Shown: one piece after another, positions 54,253 through 62,327 of the stretch | Layout of the letters: every line of letters begins with the position of its first letter | How positions within the stretch are numbered: position 1 is the stretch's first letter | Origin: Fodinibius salinus | Lineage (GTDB): Bacteria; Bacteroidota; Rhodothermia; Balneolales; Balneolaceae | DNA length: 64,000 nucleotides | Direction: 5' to 3' | NCBI RefSeq assembly: GCF_008124865.1 | Contig: NZ_VNHY01000002.1 | Coordinates: forward strand, 806,001-870,000 | The notes under the pieces: generated by a model | Told to the model about the DNA's origin: nothing | Databases searched by the model: none | The model's input: only the letters and a program-made list of their open reading frames with translations | Made by a program: the position numbers and the translations under genes

Positions 54253-54378
54253 ATTTCGTAAGTTTAAACGTTTCTATTGAAGATGTTTGCCAATTTCTAC
54301 CGGCCAACTTCGAGAAATTGGTATCAAAACAGTGTAAATACTACTTAATAATATAAAGATCAACACAACTGCTTGTCC

Positions 54379-57060
54379 ATGAGTACCAAGACAAAATCGC
54401 TTACGCCGCTGATGCGTCAGTATCATCATATAAAAGAAGAGCATGAGGGTGCGATATTACTATTTCGTGTGGGCGATTTTTATGAGACTTTTGCTGATGA
54501 TGCTGAGCTGGTAAGTGAGGAACTGGGGATTACTCTTACCAAACGAAATAATGGCAGTGATCAAACACCGCTGGCAGGCTTTCCTTATCACGCCCTGGAT
54601 ACCTATCTTCCAAAATTAGTTAAAAAAGGGTATCGGGTAGCCGTATGCGAGCAGGTTGAAGAACCTTCGGAAGCCAAGAATGCCGGCCGAAAAGTAGTGA
54701 ACCGAGAGGTTACCGAAATTACCACTCCCGGCGTTACCATGTCGGAAAAATTACTCGAGCACAAGCGCAATAATTACGCTGCTGCAATCTATTGGGAAGA
54801 CGATCGTGCGGGTATTGGGTTTGCAGATGTGTCAACAGGAGAATTTTCGCTCAGTGAAGTACCTGAAGAGCAGCTTAATGATCTGTTGCAATCTATCACT
54901 CCCGCAGAATTATTGTTGCCAAAGGATTTAAAAAATGATGTACCGGAATTTTTGTTGGATTATAATCTCACCTTTATTGAAGAATGGGTATATGAAGGAG
55001 ATTATGGCTATGATTTACTGACAGATCATTTTGAGACGCACTCGTTGAAAGGATTTGGTGTTGAGGATCAAGAGGTTGCACAAGTAGCTGCCGGCGCACT
55101 GATGCACTATATTCAGGAGACCCAAAAAGCATCACTGGGTCATATCAAGCGCTTGCAAAAGTTCGAAAACAATGACTATATGGCCCTTGACGGTTCTACA
55201 AAACGGAACCTGGAGCTTACCACAACTATCCAGGAAGGGGCCAGTGAAGGTACGCTTATTAATATCCTTGATGATACGGCTACAGCCATGGGTGGGCGTC
55301 TGTTGCGCAAGTGGATCATGCGTCCCCTTAAAAGTTTAGAACCTATCCGAAAGCGATTGAATGCCGTTGAAGCACTGGCGACCCATCACGATGCGCGCGA
55401 AAATTTGCGCGAAGAACTGAATAAGGTAGCCGATCTTGAACGGCTTATTTCACGTATTTGTGTAGGACGAGCCAATGCCCGCGACTTGATGAAGCTTAAA
55501 GAGTCATTGGGACAGATACCGCTCGTTAAGATGCAATTCAATCATCTCGATGAACCGCTGTTGTCTGATATTTTGGATCGCATGGAGCTGCTGATTGAAG
55601 TGCAAGAGCGTATTGAGGAAGCTATTGCCGAAGAGCCCCCTGCCAGCGTGCGCGACGGTGATATTTTTAAGGATGGATTTAATGACGAGCTTGATGAGCT
55701 GCGTAATATTGCTCGTAACGGCAAAGATTATATCGCCGAAATTAAAGATGAACTGGCCGAAGAAACCGGTATCAGCTCACTAAAGGTAGGTTATAACAAG
55801 GTGTATGGATATTATATTGAAGTCACAAATACGCATGCCGACAAAGTGCCGGAAGAGTTTATCCGCAAGCAGACGCTGGTAAATTCTGAGCGATATATTA
55901 CGCCTGAGCTTAAAGAGGTAGAAGAGAAAATACTGTCGTCTGAAGAACAGAGTAAGACGCTTGAATATGAGCTTTTCGAAGAACTGCGCGTTGAGATTGC
56001 CGGTTATGCCGAGCAGATTCAGCAAGTGGCCGAGGCGATTGCCCAAATCGATTGTTTGCAGAGTTTTGCAGAGGTGTCCTACCATAACAATTACTGTAAG
56101 CCTGCTATTGCCGATGATCAGAAAATTGATATTAGCAAAGGACGACATCCGGTAGTGGAGCAGATGCTGCCGCCGGGCGATCCGTTTATTCCCAATGACA
56201 TACATATCGAGAATGAAGACGAGCAGATTCTCATTATTACCGGGCCCAATATGGCAGGGAAAAGTATCATTCTGCGACAGACAGGACTAATTGTGTTACT
56301 TGCACAGATCGGTTGCTTTGTACCTGCCGACGAGGCCCATGTTGGTTTGGTGGATAAAATATTTACCCGTGTGGGAGCATCTGATAATCTTGCTGCGGGC
56401 GAAAGTACCTTTTTGGTAGAAATGAATGAAGCAGCAAATATCCTGAATAACGCTACGCGTAATTCCTTGATTCTATTGGACGAAGTGGGTCGTGGAACTA
56501 GTACTTTTGACGGTCTGAGCATTGCTTGGTCGCTGGCTGAATATCTGCACAACCAGCCTTCGGTGGCGGCAAAAACGCTCTTTGCTACGCACTACCACGA
56601 GTTGAACGAGCTCGAAAATATGTATGAGCATATAGCTAATTATAACGTATCGGTCAAAGAGCATGACGATAAAGTAATTTTTCTGCGGAAGCTGGTGCGC
56701 GGCGGTGCCGATCACAGTTATGGCATACAAGTAGCTGATATGGCAGGCTTGCCGTCCATCGTTATTGAACGAGCTAAAGAAATTTTGTCGAATCTCGAAA
56801 GTCACAGCTTGGATGTGACCGATAGCAACGGTACGCTCGAAGAGGGTGCCCAGAAAAAGAAAGCGGCCGTCAAAAAAGCGGCTGAGGAGATGGAAAAGCA
56901 GGGGCAGATTGCCCAGCCATCACTTTTTCAGGCACAGCTCGATCCCAATACCGAGCAGCTTATCGACAAGCTCGAAGCCTGCGACCCTAATCGGATGACC
57001 CCCATCGAATCATTGATGCTCGTCTCGGAGCTTAAAAAGCTGGTGGATAAACGTAGTTGA
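54379..57060 (+). CDS. mutS: DNA mismatch repair protein MutS
   Basis: An 893-residue mismatch-recognition ATPase from the ATG at 54379 (MSTKTKSLT); a TTG at 54373 is in frame but less likely. The mismatch-reading Phe-x-Glu is in RVGDFYETF near residue 35. The connector, lever and clamp domains are present. Walker A is GPNMAGKS near residue 622, with Walker B and signature in ILLDEVGRGTSTFDG and the conserved FATHYHEL. The C-terminal dimer region follows. Standard MutS1 length. Its stop codon directly abuts the stop codon of the convergent protease gene. Confidence 0.98.
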   Translation: MSTKTKSLTPLMRQYHHIKEEHEGAILLFRVGDFYETFADDAELVSEELGITLTKRNNGSDQTPLAGFPYHALDTYLPKLVKKGYRVAVCEQVEEPSEAKNAGRKVVNREVTEITTPGVTMSEKLLEHKRNNYAAAIYWEDDRAGIGFADVSTGEFSLSEVPEEQLNDLLQSITPAELLLPKDLKNDVPEFLLDYNLTFIEEWVYEGDYGYDLLTDHFETHSLKGFGVEDQEVAQVAAGALMHYIQETQKASLGHIKRLQKFENNDYMALDGSTKRNLELTTTIQEGASEGTLINILDDTATAMGGRLLRKWIMRPLKSLEPIRKRLNAVEALATHHDARENLREELNKVADLERLISRICVGRANARDLMKLKESLGQIPLVKMQFNHLDEPLLSDILDRMELLIEVQERIEEAIAEEPPASVRDGDIFKDGFNDELDELRNIARNGKDYIAEIKDELAEETGISSLKVGYNKVYGYYIEVTNTHADKVPEEFIRKQTLVNSERYITPELKEVEEKILSSEEQSKTLEYELFEELRVEIAGYAEQIQQVAEAIAQIDCLQSFAEVSYHNNYCKPAIADDQKIDISKGRHPVVEQMLPPGDPFIPNDIHIENEDEQILIITGPNMAGKSIILRQTGLIVLLAQIGCFVPADEAHVGLVDKIFTRVGASDNLAAGESTFLVEMNEAANILNNATRNSLILLDEVGRGTSTFDGLSIAWSLAEYLHNQPSVAAKTLFATHYHELNELENMYEHIANYNVSVKEHDDKVIFLRKLVRGGADHSYGIQVADMAGLPSIVIERAKEILSNLESHSLDVTDSNGTLEEGAQKKKAAVKKAAEEMEKQGQIAQPSLFQAQLDPNTEQLIDKLEACDPNRMTPIESLMLVSELKKLVDKRS

Positions 57061-58383
57061 TCAATTATCGGATAATGCCTGCATTTTTCTCTGAAAAATG
57101 TATTCATAACTGCGTCCGAATGAAGATGGAATCTGAAGGTCTTTAAGTTGGTTCTCGATCTTATTTATTCTTTTTTGGAGTGATGCCCCCTTCCATTTAG
57201 TTTTTTCTATTTGTCCTCCCAGCTGTTGTTGTTGATTATTAATTCGTTTTAGTAGATCAAGCCCGCGGCCAGGGTGATAGCCAGCGCGATAGGTATAGGC
57301 TACCGCCCAGTAGTCGGCGTCATATTCATATTCATCCAGCCGATCTTTAACCGTGTATTCATACATCTGATTGGCCAGTTTAGTGAGTTCGGCCTCCACC
57401 TTTTTGTATTTTTCTTTGCGCTCTCCAATCTCTTGGTTAAGCTCTTCAAATTGTTGTTCCGCCTTGATTTTTGGTTTGCGCTTTTCGGTTTCTTTGATGC
57501 CGTGATTATGGACAATATGTGCTAGTTCGTGGGCAGCGAAGAAGGCAAACTCGGCTTCGTTTTTGATCAGTTTAAGTAAGCCCCTGGATACAAATATGGA
57601 TCCATTTGGTGAGGCATAGCCGGTGATGGACGTTGAATCTAAAATATAGACTTGCACGGGGGTTTCGTAGCGGTGTGAATTTTCGGCAATGACAAGCGTA
57701 ATATGAGTTAAATACTGTTGCAGAGCCTCATTTTCGACAAGCCCCTGCTGGGCAATAACATTGGCTATGCCCCATCCTGCTTGTTCTCTAAGTGGATCTA
57801 ATCCCGCAGCTTCATTGGCTTTAAGTTCAAAGCGTGATTGTGCCTTATCCCAACTCCAGTTCTGTAGTCGCTGGTTTCGAAATTCTTTATAGGCCGAGGG
57901 CGAAACAAATCCGTCAAAGTTCTGCAACAGATCTGTATTTTTTGATTCTGTTTTTTGAGAGGTAAAGTCCTTGGCAAAACCTTTGACAGCTGCTGCAACC
58001 TGAGCTTGCGAAGCAGAGGGAGTCCCGGCGGAGTCAGTTTCTCCATCAGCAAGCTCATCAAAAGCATCCTCAGCGCTTGTCTTTACTTGGTCTTGGTCAG
58101 GAGATGTTCGTTTTTCAGTATCTTCGATATAGGTTGATCGCCTTGGAATCCACCCGGTTTTATTAGAGGCTTTAATTTTAAGCCACTGTTGTTCTTCGTC
58201 CATTTTTTTAGCCGTAGCCCCGGATTTTAGCCGAAGCAATAACTTATAATAAGAACCCGGTCCGTTGCGCATATCTACGCTAGACTTTACAGTGATTGGT
58301 GCAATACGGCTTGTGGCTGAAATGGCGGAAAGCCCCAGTACAAGCAAAAGCATTAGAGCTGTATATGTTGATAATCGGTTCAT
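57061..58383 (-). CDS. M48 family metalloprotease with N-terminal SH3 domain
   Basis: A 440-residue exported protein with a signal peptide (about residues 1-24). A bacterial SH3 domain follows (residues about 30-85, SSVDMRNGPGSYYKLLLRL and GWIPR), then an acidic linker and an M48 zinc protease domain. The metal motif is HELAHIVH (His285, Glu286, His289) and the third ligand lies in the EYEYDAD segment. A long coiled-coil insertion (about 300-345) separates the two parts. BepA-like proteases act in outer-membrane quality control, but BepA lacks SH3. It lies 11 bp downstream of the CHASE2 cyclase gene in one operon. Confidence 0.9.
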   Translation of the reverse strand: MNRLSTYTALMLLLVLGLSAISATSRIAPITVKSSVDMRNGPGSYYKLLLRLKSGATAKKMDEEQQWLKIKASNKTGWIPRRSTYIEDTEKRTSPDQDQVKTSAEDAFDELADGETDSAGTPSASQAQVAAAVKGFAKDFTSQKTESKNTDLLQNFDGFVSPSAYKEFRNQRLQNWSWDKAQSRFELKANEAAGLDPLREQAGWGIANVIAQQGLVENEALQQYLTHITLVIAENSHRYETPVQVYILDSTSITGYASPNGSIFVSRGLLKLIKNEAEFAFFAAHELAHIVHNHGIKETEKRKPKIKAEQQFEELNQEIGERKEKYKKVEAELTKLANQMYEYTVKDRLDEYEYDADYWAVAYTYRAGYHPGRGLDLLKRINNQQQQLGGQIEKTKWKGASLQKRINKIENQLKDLQIPSSFGRSYEYIFQRKMQALSDN

Positions 58384-58394
58384 GATGATACTCT

Positions 58395-60560
58395 CTATTT
58401 TGTTTTAAGATGAAATACCCCATTCCAATCATCAGGCGGAGGAGTGTTTTTAAATTCTTCACACCGTTCAATGTAGGTTTGTGAAGGTCCGTCTTCAGGC
58501 AAAATATCAAAGACGTCGCTAAAATGTTTAATTGCCTGATTCCACTGCCGGTTAAGATAGTATTCCATTGCCCGATTATAAATCTCAGTAGCTTCTTTTA
58601 GGGAGGTAAGATCGTTTTCGGATGTCTTTTCCGCCATTAGTTCATACACCTTCACTGGTTCGGTTTTGCCCTTTACAACCAGCAGATCCAGTTGCCGGCA
58701 AAGAAACTGATCTTTAATCTGTTGATACGTAGGTTCGGCAATCATGGCCTTGGTGTTAAATGTTTTGTTAGCAGCTTCAAGCCGGGCAGCTAGGTTTACA
58801 TTGTCACCCAAAACGGTATAGTTAAATCGATTGAAAGACCCAATATTTCCGACAATCATATTGCCAGTAGCAATGCCAAACCGAGCATGAGTAGGAGTAT
58901 CCTGAGGGGTTAGCTGGTCCACTTTTTCAATCATCTGCAGAGCACTGCGGCAGGCCAGTTCAGCATGATTATCCTGGGCAATGGGGGCTCCCCAAAAAGC
59001 CATAACCGCATCACCGATATATTTGTCAACGGTGCCTGCGTTATCAAAGATGATGTTGGTCATGGCACCAAGATATTCGTTTAAAAACTTCACCAGTTCT
59101 TTGGGCGGCTTGGATTCCGAAATGGTCGTAAAACCCGCTAAATCAGAAAAAAGTACCGTAAGTCGTTTTTCATGTCCGCCAAGCGTAAGCAGCTCAGGCT
59201 GATCCATTAACTGTTTTACAAACTCGGGCTGTACATACTGGCCAAATGCTGATTTTATTTCCTGCTTTCGCTTTTCTTCGGCGAAGTATTTATAGGCTGC
59301 ACCACCGCTGTACGTAAGCACACTCACCACAATATACATGCCGGTAGACAGCCAAATCCGCTCATAGGCAAAAAAGGCAATCCCGGCCCCAAGAATAATA
59401 CTTAGTATACCTACCATTGAGATTGCTCCATTTAGTGGACGACTGTAGGCGATGAGGAAGGGAATGCCAAGTGAAAGAAGTAAGAGAATTATTATTTTAA
59501 CAATGGTAGGCCATTGTGTTACAAAATTTTGGCCAATTAAATTATTTAGGATTGTCGCTTGAATCTCCATACCCGGGAAAGCTTCGAGCGAGCTCATAGG
59601 AGTACTCTTTATGTCTCCGAGTCCAGCTGCCGAGGCGCCCACAAGCACAATTTTGCCTTCAAAAACTTCGGGCGGAACGGGGACATCTGCTTGTGGATTG
59701 CGCTTTTTTTGAATAGCACTTTGCACTACAGCGTGAAATGAATAATAGGGAAAGGTGCCGTTTTGTACACCACCCTTTTTGTACCAGTTGATGAGATAAT
59801 CTCCGTTTTCGAGCAGTGGTATTTCTATATTATCTACCCGAAGACCGTCATCGGTCCACTTTATTTCTACAGAATCTGACTTGGTCGCTAAGTAAGCGGC
59901 CATCGAAAGGGTGGGAACAGAGCCTTTGTGAGCCAAGCTGTCGAACAGATGTACTGAACGGATAAGTCCGTCGCTGTCAGGTTGAAGGACTGTATTGCCT
60001 AATGCCTTCGCTGCTTGTCCAAACGGAGTGATTGGACGAGAGTTCAACAGGTGGGGTTGCCTGTATGGGGGTTGGCCCGCGATTGAATAGCTTTTAATAT
60101 TTGGATATTCATGCAGGGCAGAAGTGATGGAATCGGCACTGGGAGTTGATTTAAACGCCAGAATTCCATTCTGGGCATTAGCCAGTGTGTTCGCAAAACG
60201 CCGGTCGCTCGCTGAACCCGATATATTATTACGATTGAAATCAGGTGTATCAAAAAGAATATCGAAGACAGTGAGTTGGGCTCCCGAGTTGGTAAAGTAT
60301 TCAGTTGCAACCTGATAGAACTCACGGGGCCACGGCCAATACATGCCGTTTTTATTGAAGTACGAAAGACTTTTTTCATCAATTGATACTAATACAATCT
60401 TGTTATTGGGATCTTCCTGCTGAAGATATCGGAATTTATAATCGAGTATTAGCTGGTCGAGCGCATCGAAGGTATGGGTAGAAAATCCCACTAGGCTCAC
60501 TATAAAAAAACTGAGACCAAGAAGTATTAGGTGTATGTCCTTGTTGGAACTGCTAATAAT
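58395..60560 (-). CDS. CHASE2-domain class III adenylate cyclase
   Basis: About 701 residues from the GTG at 60500, or up to 721 if translation starts at an ATT near 60560. The longer reading restores an N-terminal membrane helix (LILLGLSFFIVSLVGFS). A CHASE2 sensor (about 15-325) is followed by three membrane helices (about 332-395) and a class III cyclase domain (about 445-625). The metal aspartates are Asp453 (LFSDLAGF) and Asp497 (YIGDAVMAFW); Lys493 and Asp566 are the adenine-type selectors, so the product should be cAMP. A short helical TPR-like tail ends the protein. It shares an operon with the M48 protease gene. Confidence 0.92.
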   Translation of the reverse strand: MISSSNKDIHLILLGLSFFIVSLVGFSTHTFDALDQLILDYKFRYLQQEDPNNKIVLVSIDEKSLSYFNKNGMYWPWPREFYQVATEYFTNSGAQLTVFDILFDTPDFNRNNISGSASDRRFANTLANAQNGILAFKSTPSADSITSALHEYPNIKSYSIAGQPPYRQPHLLNSRPITPFGQAAKALGNTVLQPDSDGLIRSVHLFDSLAHKGSVPTLSMAAYLATKSDSVEIKWTDDGLRVDNIEIPLLENGDYLINWYKKGGVQNGTFPYYSFHAVVQSAIQKKRNPQADVPVPPEVFEGKIVLVGASAAGLGDIKSTPMSSLEAFPGMEIQATILNNLIGQNFVTQWPTIVKIIILLLLSLGIPFLIAYSRPLNGAISMVGILSIILGAGIAFFAYERIWLSTGMYIVVSVLTYSGGAAYKYFAEEKRKQEIKSAFGQYVQPEFVKQLMDQPELLTLGGHEKRLTVLFSDLAGFTTISESKPPKELVKFLNEYLGAMTNIIFDNAGTVDKYIGDAVMAFWGAPIAQDNHAELACRSALQMIEKVDQLTPQDTPTHARFGIATGNMIVGNIGSFNRFNYTVLGDNVNLAARLEAANKTFNTKAMIAEPTYQQIKDQFLCRQLDLLVVKGKTEPVKVYELMAEKTSENDLTSLKEATEIYNRAMEYYLNRQWNQAIKHFSDVFDILPEDGPSQTYIERCEEFKNTPPPDDWNGVFHLKTK

Positions 60561-60574
60561 TCTCTCTTTTTAAA

Positions 60575-60847
60575 TTGATTGATCCCTATTACATCCAACT
60601 AATGATTGCTCTAATGTATAGAATATGTTACAGAAAAAGCAATCAGCAATTGTCGGTTCTGTTTGCTTACCAAGATATGCTTACTTCCAATAAACAACTA
60701 TACTCCCGACTGACATCGAAAAAAATAGCGGAATCGGGGGCATATGAACTGCTCAATAGTATGCTTCATATGATTGATGAGGCGGCACACTTTGTACACC
60801 TTGAAGGCCCCAAAAGTCAATCAGAAAATATTAAACTTTCTAAATAA
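60575..60847 (+). CDS. Small hypothetical frame, possibly a remnant
   Basis: A 90-codon frame. The second half, from the ATG at 60677, has a plausible helical composition (LLNSMLHMIDEAAHFVHLEGPKS). I do not recognise a family. It lies between the cyclase gene and an SDR pseudogene and may be part of the same decay. A doubtful gene. Confidence 0.3.
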   Translation: MIDPYYIQLMIALMYRICYRKSNQQLSVLFAYQDMLTSNKQLYSRLTSKKIAESGAYELLNSMLHMIDEAAHFVHLEGPKSQSENIKLSK

Positions 60848-61170
60848 CTAAAGAAGAATACAGCCATGGGAAATTTGATAATACCACTGTGCTTATTACT
60901 GGTGGTGCCGGTGGTATTGGTCGGGAAATAACACATCAATTTCTTGATCACGGAGCTACTGTAGAGCTTTGGGATTTGGATAGCAAGATGGATAATGACT
61001 ATTACTGAGCAATGGAAGGGGCAAGGACCCACTGCACATTTTGGAAAAGTGGGTGTAACAGATTGCCAGGAAGTTACTGAGGCACGAGATAAACTGTTAG
61101 GTTCGGCTTCAATGGAAAGCCCCTACTGGATTTCTGTAAAATTTAATTTTAACGGATTCCGGTCTTAGCA
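60844..61170 (+). pseudogene. SDR (short-chain dehydrogenase) pseudogene fragment
   Basis: The cofactor-binding start of an SDR is clear: KFDNTTVLITGGAGGIGRE, then ITHQFLDHGATVELWDLD. That frame ends at a TGA at 61006. Another frame continues it with ITEQWKGQGPTAHFGKVGVT, then DCQEVTEARDKLLG, which is the next part of the fold. It then runs into an unrelated tail and stops at 61168-61170. The N-terminus has no in-frame start codon, one frameshift is needed, and the catalytic half is missing. Confidence 0.8.
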
Positions 61171-61190
61171 ATAATACGATATCATGCTAT

Positions 61191-61227
61191 AAAGCCTGTC
61201 ATCTTTTAAGAGCGGGCTTTTTTATGG
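61191..61227 (+). terminator. Imperfect intrinsic terminator
   Basis: The stem AAAGCC / GGCTTT (61191-61196 with 61215-61220, imperfect interior) is followed by a T-tract. It lies just downstream of the SDR fragment and probably was its terminator. Confidence 0.6.
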
Positions 61228-61271
61228 CTTATGCTAGTAGCATGATTTAATATAATGCGTTTTTAAATTCG

Positions 61272-61313
61272 TACTGCGTATTGCGTATCTTCCTGCGTTA
61301 TCTGTAATACGTA
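61272..61313 (+). promoter_or_regulatory. Possible operator of the GntR-type regulator
   Basis: Repeated TGCGTAT and TGCGTTAT words and an AATACG inverse copy (61276-61300 and 61306-61311) lie 10-50 bp before the regulator's start. GntR-type regulators often control themselves, so this is a candidate site; the assignment rests on position only. Confidence 0.3.
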
Positions 61314-61322
61314 ATTTTAGTA

Positions 61323-62216
61323 TTGAAAACTTCTGCCAAATATATTGCCGACCGAATCCGTCTGATGATTGCCACCAAGCAATTTCAGGTGGGAGAGACC
61401 CTGCCATCCACGCGTCAACTTGGGCAACAGCTGGATTCCAGTTTCCATACCGTACGTAAAGCTTATCATATCTTGGCCGATGAAGGACTCATTCGTAGCG
61501 AGCGCGGTAAAGGATTTATTGTAGAGCGCCAGAATACGAACCTTGATAAGGCCGACCGGCTGGAAGTGGGAGCCGATAAGATGCGCAGCCTCTTGGAAGA
61601 ACTTATTGGCTATGGACTGGACGAATCCGAAATTGATGAGCTGTTTCAGGAACAGCTAAGCTTTATGGAGTGGCCGGATCGTATTGAAACATGTGCCAGT
61701 ATTGGAGAAACTGATGAACTGGGAAGCATGTTGGCCGAAGCCATTCAGCAGGAGGTAGGTGTGCGCAGCCGGGTGCTTAATGACAATCAATATAATGAGA
61801 CCGTCAAATATGATGCGTTGTTTGTACCTATCCAGCTGGTGAATAAGTTTAATGATTTTTCAGAGCAAGGACGGCTGTTGCCCATTGTTTATAGCATTGA
61901 TCCCGATACACTGCTTTCAGTTGTGGATCGTGCGGCCATAGAAACAATAGGGCTGGTAACGGCTGACGATGAAACTATCCCTAAAATTATTAAAGAGTTG
62001 AAAGTAAGCATAAAATTCGGAGGCTCATTTGTGGCAGGAGCTACTTATGGAAGTTCACTGCCGCTGTTCGTAAGAGAAACCGATCTGATTTTATATACCT
62101 CTGAAAGTGCTAAGCTTGTAGAGCAGAAAATTCCTGAACGGAGGCGCATCAAGTTGGAGTATCGCATTTCGGAACAGAGCGCAAAAACCATTCGTGCCGA
62201 ACTGTGGGACCAGTAA
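61323..62216 (+). CDS. GntR-type transcriptional regulator
   Basis: A 297-residue protein. The N-terminal 75 residues are a GntR winged helix (IADRIRLMIATKQFQVGE, LPSTRQLGQQLDSSFHTVRKA, GLIRSERGKGFIV). The C-terminal 200 residues do not match the usual FadR, UTRA or MocR effector domains that I know; the part FGGSFVAGATYGSSLPLF looks like a ligand-binding-type alpha/beta fold. The start is TTG at 61323; the nearest ATG would cut the first helix. It is followed after 110 bp by a helicase gene, also with a TTG start. Confidence 0.88.
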   Translation: MKTSAKYIADRIRLMIATKQFQVGETLPSTRQLGQQLDSSFHTVRKAYHILADEGLIRSERGKGFIVERQNTNLDKADRLEVGADKMRSLLEELIGYGLDESEIDELFQEQLSFMEWPDRIETCASIGETDELGSMLAEAIQQEVGVRSRVLNDNQYNETVKYDALFVPIQLVNKFNDFSEQGRLLPIVYSIDPDTLLSVVDRAAIETIGLVTADDETIPKIIKELKVSIKFGGSFVAGATYGSSLPLFVRETDLILYTSESAKLVEQKIPERRRIKLEYRISEQSAKTIRAELWDQ

Positions 62217-62280
62217 AAAATTGAGAATTAAAAATGAAGAATTATAAACGAGTTTGATTTTTATCCCCCATCTTCAATTT

Positions 62281-62327
62281 CCAGTAACCAGTAACCAGTA
62301 ACCAGTAACCAGTAACCAGTAACCAGT
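62281..62327 (+). repeat. Tandem heptamer repeat CCAGTAA
   Basis: Six full copies of CCAGTAA and a partial seventh (CCAGT) run from 62281 to 62327, ending at the TTG start codon of the helicase. The array replaces the normal ribosome-binding region. The unit length is not a multiple of three. Confidence 0.9.

Noticed and set aside
62281-62327. Heptamer array as a CRISPR
   Set aside because: Units are 7 bp with no spacers and no cas genes nearby; it is a simple tandem repeat.
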